A stretch of 64,000 nucleotides of DNA, taken from positions 6,396,673 through 6,460,672 of the forward strand of contig CM033115.1 in NCBI GenBank assembly GCA_019321725.1. The letters are read 5' to 3'. The position numbers were made by a program, and so were the translations under genes. Source of the stretch: Paulownia fortunei. Lineage: Eukaryota; Streptophyta; Magnoliopsida; Lamiales; Paulowniaceae. Below, piece by piece: positions 56,696 to 64,000 of this stretch (position 1 is the stretch's first letter; the number at the start of each line of letters is the position of its first letter). Below the pieces are notes generated by a model that was not told the origin of the DNA, did not search any database, and worked only from the letters and a program-made list of their open reading frames with translations.

Positions 56696-59600
56696 CACAC
56701 AAAACCAATCTTGGCTTAAATATTTGGAACAAGATTGGCAGTAGAACTGGCTCAAAGCTATGGTTGGGCTAAAGTTGTGAAAATATATGTCCTATTAGGC
56801 ATATTATCCAGGATATCAGATTGCTACTGGCAGAGTTTGAGGCTTGTGAGCTGTATTAGCAAGAGCAGCTACAGTAGATATAGACGAGTTATGAAAATTC
56901 AACCGTTTTGTATCAAAAAAAAAAAAAAAAATGAAAAAAAAAGGAGGCAAAATAAGGTTTCTCTTTTTTTGACATTATTAGTATTAGTTTTGAACAAAGA
57001 TGAGGCAAAATACCATGTGAAGTTTAATAAATTGGAAGGAAAAAATGGAGAAGTAAATAATTTAAACATATATTAGAGAAGCCTGTTTCCATTGACGAAC
57101 ACTGACTCCTTCAAGTAACTCAAACAACAACGAGTTTCTGTATGTGATATAAGCAAATGGTAAGGGGATTGAGATCTTTTTCGGTGATAATTTATTGATG
57201 TCAAAACTAAAATATATAAAATTTTAAGAATAATAGAATAACAAATGAATTCTTCATATCTATTAATGAGGGATTGAAAGATATTTACAATGTGATAATT
57301 GAAATTATAATTTTATGTGCAAATGTGCATATGATATTAAATTATGGATCTATTGAATTCGGCCTATTTATATTTTAAATAATTCTTTAAATCAATAATT
57401 AGATTTAATTAAATATTTGGAGCTAAATTAGTATTAGCACATCACCGTTGTAATTTACAACCCCACGCTTTCTTTTCTTTTCTTTTTTAAATTTAGCGAA
57501 AATAAGAGTCACAGAGTTAAAACTAATTGAAGCAGAATTGCATAAACTACATCTATGGACTTGAATGATTGCAAGTCCTATTCCAATATGAACGAATTAA
57601 CGAATGATACTTTTAACTCAATCAATTATCTAATGAAATTCCTTTCAGACAGTAGTGGAAGAAGACATGTGGGCCACAAGTCTAGTCAATTACTCGAAAT
57701 GCCTCATGTCTAGATCCGAATATTCCATTCGGAACTTATCGAAAAAGTAAACAAATAAATAAATAAATAATATTCCATTCAAAAAATGGATTTGGAATTG
57801 ATCCATCATTTAATATCCAGCATCCCACTGCTTAAAAGTAGCATGCCCAGTTGGAATCCAAAACTCTAGGAAAAAAGGAGAATTTAAAAAATATTTAAAG
57901 TTGCTTTTGGGTTGAAGAAATTTTAGGTTGAAATTTTCAAATATATTGAAGCATATTCACAATGACTTTACTTCAATCAATGGATTTGATATTAAAAAAT
58001 TTAAATTTATAATAATAAAATAATTGAATTTGTTTGAATAATCTTATGATATAATGAATTTTAAAATTTTTGAATTCTTATTTTGAACTATTATTTTTAG
58101 TAATTGTGGTAAATTTTAAATTCATTTTATATGAATTCATTCAAAATACTTTTCTCAAATTCTCTTTTCAAATTCAAATCATTCAATCCAAATACAACTT
58201 ATAAAAATTTTAAAATTTTTCATGTTTGGAAGAAGTAATTTGAATTTGGCAAAGGGATGTGAAGCTAAGAATTCAAGTAACTTCAATATTTGGTTGATTT
58301 TAAATCCAACGCAATAATGGAGAAAATAAATGAAAGTATTCTTTTTTGTAAATGATGATATTGATTAGTTTTCTAATCTTTCAAGTGACTTGGTGCCAGA
58401 TTCTTACCATCAGAGATTACGTTGTCTCATATTAGAAAATAGATCAAAGTAAATCCTAAAGAAGTTCAAATTTATTATAACTTAAAATTATTCAGACAAA
58501 TCAAATAAATTTATTATTGTGAATTTTAAATTTTAACTCCAAATCTTTTAATCTAAACACAATTTCATTATTACTTTTTTTAAGCATTATCGTGGATTTT
58601 GAATTGATACAGCAACTTTCTTTTTTAAGATTTTAAAAGTCTCTCACCATTGTTACATCTCTTTTTTTGAAGCATACTTCAAAAGCAAAGAAATAAAAAT
58701 ATGTAAACAATAAAACATGGCAAAAAAGGGACTATAAAGTGAAATTGGGAAGTGAATTCAATAGTTAAAATATAATTTAATTTCTCCGAAAGTTTTTCTT
58801 TGATTCATGTTTTGTGTTATTTGTTTCCAAAATTGTCTCCTAAGCAATATATGGAGGCTGTGCTCATTTAAATATTTGAAATCTACCATCCATTGGTTCA
58901 CAATATCTATTTAGAATTAAAAAAAAAAAAAATTGACAATTTTATGCATAACTAAAAACTTTGAAAATAAATTTGTCCATACAAGACATCCTCGAATAAT
59001 TTGGACTCAGATCACATAATTTCCACTTATTAGGCTCTAACGACTTACAAGTTCTAATTTTGTATTATTAAGCTCTAAAACTTTTTATATTGTGTAATAA
59101 AATTGATAAATCATGCTTCAAAAAGTGATGACAACTCTTCACTCCATTGCTGTTATTTCATGGATAAATTCTATAGAGATTTTTTTATTTTTATTTGAGT
59201 GAGAAGAGATGCTTCAAAACTAAAGAAAAAATAAAAGGATATGATAGAAAATCTGCAAATGCACCAAAGTTGTAAGTTGTTAATAATGAATTTGACTAGC
59301 AGGAATGTTTCATTAATCTTACATTTCCCTCCTGAACACTCTTAAACATGATTCTATGTAGTATTGGATATTTCGTGGATATGAATATAATTCAGATATG
59401 GAAAAGATAGCATCGGATACGGCTATGGAATATTTAAAAATTTAAAAAAAAAAAAAAAAAACATGAAGACGGTATCGGATACAATTATCAAGAATATTGT
59501 ATGTTTTCGATGTGGTGGGGGTATTTAATGATATTCTACAAGCATCAGGTGAAATTAAAAATAAAAACAAAAATAAATCAATTGGATTCTTTCTTTTAAT

Positions 59601-60008
59601 TCTGTATCTTCCATAATATCTTTATTTTCTATTTTCAATTAAAATATGAGAAGAACCCATAAAAAAATCAATTAAATGAGTTGAACATGTGATCTTATAT
59701 TGTACTTACATTATTGACTTTCTAATCTTCGAGATTTTCATTTTACATATAATTATTGGTATTTAAGAATAAATATTTATTTATTTATTGTTAATTGGTG
59801 ATTAATTAACCCTGTATTTGCATTTTGTTGTATCCTAAACACCATATTCATATATTATAACTTTTCCATTTCATCAACTTAAATATTTATTATGCCCAGT
59901 CAAAAAAATTATCACCTAAAAAGAATGATAATTTTGACTTAGGCTTGTAAAACCAAATAATACCAAAGTGTAATTTCGGATTCGACAATTATTCTTTTTG
60001 ATATATTT

Positions 60009-60051
60009 ATTTTATTTTTTATTTTTTATTTTTTATTTTTTATTTTTTATT
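60009..60051 (+). repeat. Heptamer microsatellite (ATTTTTT)n
   Basis: About five consecutive copies of an A followed by six T. Confidence 0.9.
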
Positions 60052-60404
60052 ACACACTTTAAGTCAATCCTATTTTTAAGTATTTCGAGTTATGATACTC
60101 TTGCGCTTGCACTCCCATCCATCCCGAATTCCCATTTTATATGACTTAAAGCACATAGATGTCTATAAACTAAATTAGCATTCTCTTTTAAGTAGATATC
60201 ACAAACACAAGTTAAAACAACATCAATTTAGCCAACAAGCCATCAAATAAAATTGCACTTACAAATTTCTATCCATTTCATTGCACTTGAATAATTTAAT
60301 AATAATTTTCTATCATTGTGTCAAAAGTTATAATTGATACAATGATATAGTTCAACTTTTAATTATGCACTCGTCTACATTTCAACTGTGGTCCTATTAC
60401 AAGA

Positions 60405-60725
60405 GCAAATTGCTACTATGCAGATCAAGAATATCTTTGTGATGCATTCACAAAAGCAATTGTTATCATACACACCAACAATATCTTAGTAGCACAATTT
60501 TTATTACATAGACTAACAATTATAATAATCTTCTCCTGCCATAAGACAATTGCTACCACATGTTAATAACCACCTCCTTAGCAATTTACCATATTTTGAT
60601 TATAGCTTCACCACGAGAGCAAATTGCAGTCATACAAGCCCACAATATCTCTTTGTCATAGTCCAACTAAGAGAGCAATTCCTTCCACGTAAACTAACAA
60701 ACTAATAATCCTCTAATAGCTCACT
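60405..60725 (+). repeat. Degenerate tandem repeat, about 50-70 bp period
   Basis: The word AGAGCAAATTGC or AAGCAATTG recurs near 60402, 60452, 60542, 60615 and 60682. Each is followed by an 'aca..aaca.tat(c)' word and 'ctttgt/cttagt' or 'cctc'. Spacing is irregular. Confidence 0.45.
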
Positions 60726-61440
60726 TGTTGGAAATTGGTATCGAAAGTTAGATTTTGACCTAATTTTAATTAATAACTTAAGTGAGTTTCCTTTAATAAA
60801 AATAAAAATAATTGATTAAATGTAATCTACACAACAGGTAGATAAATTTAGTATATTTAATTTTGCAAAACTAATTTTAAGTGAATAAAAAATTAATGCA
60901 TAAAGTGAACAATTGAAAATTTTAATTATAAAATATAGAAAGGTGGGAAGATGAAAAGTCACCTATCAAGTCTTGAAAAATGTATAATAGTAATATCACT
61001 TTATTTAGCTCAAGTTAGAGATTTGTGTTTGGGTCACAAGGGGTACCAATAGTCTTTGGAAGGGGAAGGACCAACATCCTTGTATGTTCGGCCCAAAGCC
61101 TACACGCGCGCAGCAAATGAGACTACTTTTGCCTTTGAGTCAGGTGTGGTAGTATTTGATGTAGTGGAACCAGACAAGATCTCTTTTTTGACACGTTACC
61201 AAAAAAAAAAAAAACCTTTCATATTCATTGACACCACCTTAAATTGATGATTCCCCTTTCTCTCACCGCAAGACATAGTATTTTCAAATGATCCCCCCAC
61301 CTAAGAGGCCCCCCTTTGCAGCCGACTTAACTGGACCTGAGCTTGAGCTTAGTTAGTCCATTCGGTATATTTTTTTATACAAGATAAATTAAAAAAAATT
61401 AGTAAATTTTTTATTTATTTCTTCCAATCGAAACATAACA

Positions 61441-61912
61441 AGTGAAATTATTTAAAAGACGACACATGGCGCTATGTGAAATCTGCTAACAAGGTGAATG
61501 GATATCTAATTAGTGAACAAACTTTAGAACCAGATAGGTCCTATTGGATAGTGGTGCCCATCCACTTAGCGTTGGACGAATGTGGTTGTCTAGTAAGCAC
61601 CATGTATCTATTCAATCATCTTTTTTTCCAAGGGTTGAGTCGTCACCCACAACCTTTCAATAATTATAAATAAACCCCTGAATTCCATCATTTTTATCCC
61701 ATTTGGTTCATTCTTCTCTTCTTTCTTCTAAAGTTCTAAAGAGAGTTCTGAAACACTTTTGTTTGTAATTCTTGTGATTTGTAGTACCACTATCATAAGA
61801 AGTCAATCATTGTATCTAAGGAGACGATTACAAAATTCCATTAGCACCAAGTATAGACAATTTCATCTTAAGGACAAAGAGTCAAACTTTTACCTTGATT
61901 ATAAGATATTAT
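61441..61912 (+). mobile_element. C3 copia 5' LTR (start uncertain)
   Basis: ATTATAAATAAACCCC (61663-61678) is a TATA region with the 'aaccc' neighbourhood common in copia LTRs. It follows a promoter-like stretch ('ggtgcccatccacttagcgttgg'-type words) and precedes a CT-rich leader (61707-61733). It ends just before a primer-site remnant. Its partner LTR is outside the window, so the start is a guess. Confidence 0.45.
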
Positions 61913-61970
61913 TCTATCAGCCATGTTAGAGTTACACCTACTGAAATTCCTACAATCTTAAGATGAAATT
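61859..61970. repeat. 14-bp inverted repeat spanning the C3 LTR end
   Basis: AATTTCATCTTAAG (61859-61872) and CTTAAGATGAAATT (61957-61970) are perfect complements separated by 84 bp, flanking the primer site. Confidence 0.7.
61913..61930 (+). other. C3 primer binding site remnant
   Basis: TTCTATCAGCCATGTTAG resembles TTGGTATCAGAGCCATG with a small deletion; initiator tRNA-Met type. Confidence 0.5.
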
Positions 61971-61979
61971 CTGTGTAAT

Positions 61980-63573
61980 TATAGTATGACTTACACTTAA
62001 ATGCAATCTAAATTCTACAAGTGTATGGGCCAACATGTAATAAAGTGTATGAGTATATATGTCGTATCCCTAAAAAATATATGAGCAACTACTGAAGTAT
62101 AAATAATTCAATTATATTTAATCTATCGAAAGTTTGGTAGATTGATTTGAAAACTTAAAACTAGAAATTAACAAGCAACAAAAAATAATCAAGAAAAATA
62201 GGGAATTTAAACTTAGGTGAAGAATTACCAAGGCATTGGATTGTTGTTCTGTTGCGTTGTAAATTCTTACAAGTGAGTGAATAGGATTGACATTGAATTG
62301 TGTGACAGCGGGAACTCGAATTTTATATAATACTCTTTTCTAAGATGTACCATACATATTCCTATACAAAGTTTAGCTATCCAATAATGCATTAGGCTTT
62401 GTAATTCCCTCTAACTTTCGACGGTCAAGTCTATGACTACTATGTGTGCTAACTCCTATATTCCTATAGTAACCTAGCCCATGGCATACACTACATGAGT
62501 ACTTGTTGTGACACTTCCTCCTGATGTCAATCACACCAACAAGGTTCATCATAAAACCAGCTAAATTTCAAGAAGTATTAAGAACATAGTGCATGCTTAT
62601 CACAAAATCAACAATCATCCACATCACATACGAGTTAACAATTCATAACTTCATAGAAATGCCTTTCCAAGTTTTGGCAAAGTTGAGTTTAGTTCATAAT
62701 GAAATAAAGCAAACAACACTTGTTTATCAATATCATGCTTTACAATATTCTTTAAACCTAAACACAATAAAAAAAAACTAAAGGAAAAATTACAACCTAT
62801 TTGGAGAGTCTTCACTTCTAACTTTAGATTCTACTTGCCCAAAGTAGCTCATTCTTCCTTTTGTCTTGAATCCCCAACTCCTTGATGATGGGTGTGTGTT
62901 TTTGGTGTAATGTGTGGAGAAATATGAAAGAATGGGTATTTGCAGTGGAGAGAATATATGTGTGAGAATTTAAGTGTAGAGTGTGTGTGGTTTGTAAATT
63001 GTGTGTTCAATGATGTGTATATGTGTGTTGTTCAAAAAAATTATATGAAAGCATGTGTGTATCAATCATTTGTGTAATGTAATTGTGTGTATTAATATAT
63101 CTAGTAGAGTGTCACATGGTATATGAGGGTGTAGTGGTACATAACACGAACAATTTAATGCATGGATTAGATGACCACTTGTCCCTCAAAATTCTGCACA
63201 TAATTTTTTTCTAAAGTTTAGACCATTGGTGCTGTGGTGCGAAATCCCCCGTTACGCTTGAGAAAAGGCTGCTCACTATCCGATTTTAGACCTTCGCACT
63301 ATGACGCGACTTAGGGGGGTGTCGTTATACGAGGTCTTTTTCATCTGGCGCCATGGTGCCAAATGGGGGGTGTTGGCTCCAATAAAAATAGAACTATCTG
63401 CCTAATTTTGGGCACTCGCATTGCGGCACAAGAACTTCTTTGTCTAATTTTTGCCATTTTTTACCATATCTTTACTCCATTCTTCATTTTTGGTCCCTAC
63501 ACACAATTATCATTAAATAAGACACAATTGTATCAATTGTAAGACAATAACATATGTAATTGTGCTCATGGAG
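61980..63573 (-). mobile_element. G6: solo gypsy LTR, inverted, inside C3
   Basis: On the minus strand it begins near 63573 (TGAGCACAATTAC), has 'gtgtagggacc' like the G4 LTR's 'gtgtaggtgct', and a GC-rich island (63440-63228: GCCGCAATGCG, GGCACCATGGCGCC). Near its end is 'gggatacgacatatatactc', parallel to the G3/G5 LTR end words. No gypsy primer site or interior is next to it, so it is a solo LTR. A (TG)-rich stretch lies at 62890-63075. Exact ends uncertain by tens of bases. Confidence 0.65.
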
Positions 63574-63615
63574 ATGTGTCAGAAATGTTATAATTTATAA
63601 GTCTATCAAATTCAA

Positions 63616-64000
63616 ATGGCATCAACATTAATAGTCATTTTATCAACATCGGCCTATGGAGAAAAAATGGAGAAGTTTACCAGGACCGACTTTAAAAGGT
63701 GGTAACAGAAGATGTTCTACCTACCTTGAACCAGGAGAGGTTCTTACTAAATGATGCTCCTACTGTGATGGAGAAGGAGAGTGATCCACAAAAGAGGGTT
63801 GCGTTTGATGAATAGAGTTATAATGACTTCCTATACAGGAACTATGTCCTCAATGAACTGGATAAATACACTGTACAACATTTATAATTCAGTAAAGACT
63901 GCAAATGAGCTGTAGGAATCCCTTAAGGAGAGTACTAAATGAAAGATCCTAGCTTGAAGAAATTCAAGATGGTGGATTTCAAAATAGTTATGAATCAAGT
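63616..64000 (+). pseudogene. C3 copia Gag, N-terminal part (runs off the window)
   Basis: ATG 63616 opens MASTLIVILSTSAYGEKMEK then FTRTDFKRW, followed by a stop. It continues, with a frameshift near 63720, as TLNQERFLLNDAPTVMEKES, DFLYRNYVLNELDKYTVQH and, at the end, ANEL.ESLKE..KMKDPSLKKFKMVDFK. This is the copia Gag N-terminal domain (UBN2 type; relatives read EKPEKFSGxxFKRWQQKM). At least three stops. The rest is outside the window. Confidence 0.85.

Larger units (their letters stand above)
56696..61440. other. AT-rich region without recognised genes
   Basis: No coding domain found on either strand. 56735-57076 is open for 113 codons but ends in a poly-Lys run from an A-tract, and its start shows no known family. 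Simple repeats: A-run 56918-56934, (AAAT)n 57751-57770, A-runs at 58920-58931 and 59442-59460, (ATTTTTT)n 60009-60051. A degenerate tandem repeat is at 60405-60725. The stretch 57600-57860 is less AT-rich but shows nothing definite. Confidence 0.55.

Noticed and set aside
56735..57076. 113-codon ORF starting MAVELAQSYGW
   Set aside because: Ends in a poly-Lys run from an A-tract; no recognisable domain; could be a relic, but there is no support.
57900..58566. MITE-like AT-rich stretch with words such as TTCAAATTCAAAT and 'atccaaataca'
   Set aside because: The family look is suggestive, but I could not define terminal inverted repeats or a target duplication.
59370..59480. A-run after 'ggatacggctatgg', looks like a SINE or LINE tail
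   Set aside because: No RNA polymerase III boxes upstream and no flanking duplication found.
61056..61247. 63-codon ORF with unusual 'cacgcgcgca' codons
   Set aside because: Short, ends in an A-tract lysine run, no known domain; left inside the unassigned region.

Overview
The window is AT-rich plant nuclear DNA, very probably from a eudicot. Nearly all of it is decayed, nested transposable elements, and I see no intact host gene. The plant assignment rests on Ty1/copia and Ty3/gypsy (Athila-like) coding remnants, a SIRE-type copia element with an extra 3' ORF, a plant LINE with DUF4283-like and zf-RVT-like parts, and fragments of plant genes (LOG, UGT, S-domain receptor kinase). Element labels (G = gypsy/Athila-like, C = copia, S = SIRE-like, H = Helitron, L = LINE) are local to this report.

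Layout. 1-819 and 7466-7761 are two halves of one copia pol (C1). It is split by G1 (820-7460), a gypsy element with two ~1.9 kb LTRs and the 5-bp target duplication atgtg. C1's polypurine tract and 3' LTR follow from about 7881. G2 (9378-19677, minus strand, duplication atatg) keeps Gag and protease but no RT or integrase. It carries about 1.7 kb of extra cargo: an unrecognised ORF and a broken, intronless copy of a cytokinin-activation (LOG) gene. 19683-22199 is unassigned. A copia 5' LTR (C2) lies at 22200-22381 plus 33316-33574. It is split by H1 (22382-33315), a putative non-autonomous Helitron with an internal duplication and a UDP-glycosyltransferase fragment. H1 itself contains G3 (23906-29429, duplication cttat). 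C2's primer site and non-coding interior follow. LINE L1 (34793-36791) has a 100-N assembly gap and is cut by G4 (36792 to about 42737), whose 3' LTR is truncated. 42738-44068 holds a duplicated segment with an S-domain receptor-kinase exon. A solo gypsy LTR (G5) at 45644-45667 plus 55609 to about 56695 is split by S1 (45668-55608). About 56.7-61.4 kb is AT-rich sequence with simple repeats. The right end is a copia element (C3: LTR, primer site, gag start) with an inverted solo gypsy LTR (G6) inserted between its primer site and gag.

Common theme. G1-G4 are all shortened in the same way. Gag and protease remnants run straight into a short conserved block, followed by long 3' non-coding DNA. 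That DNA holds an ACATTGAGGACAATGT-like palindrome with a G-run, in three elements a 'GATTTAGGC' block, and a stem-loop next to the polypurine tract. They look like LARD-type elements mobilised by proteins from elsewhere. In G2 the LOG cargo lies between two of these blocks.

No tRNA, rRNA, CRISPR or bacterial-type feature was found. All coding regions listed are judged pseudogenes unless stated.
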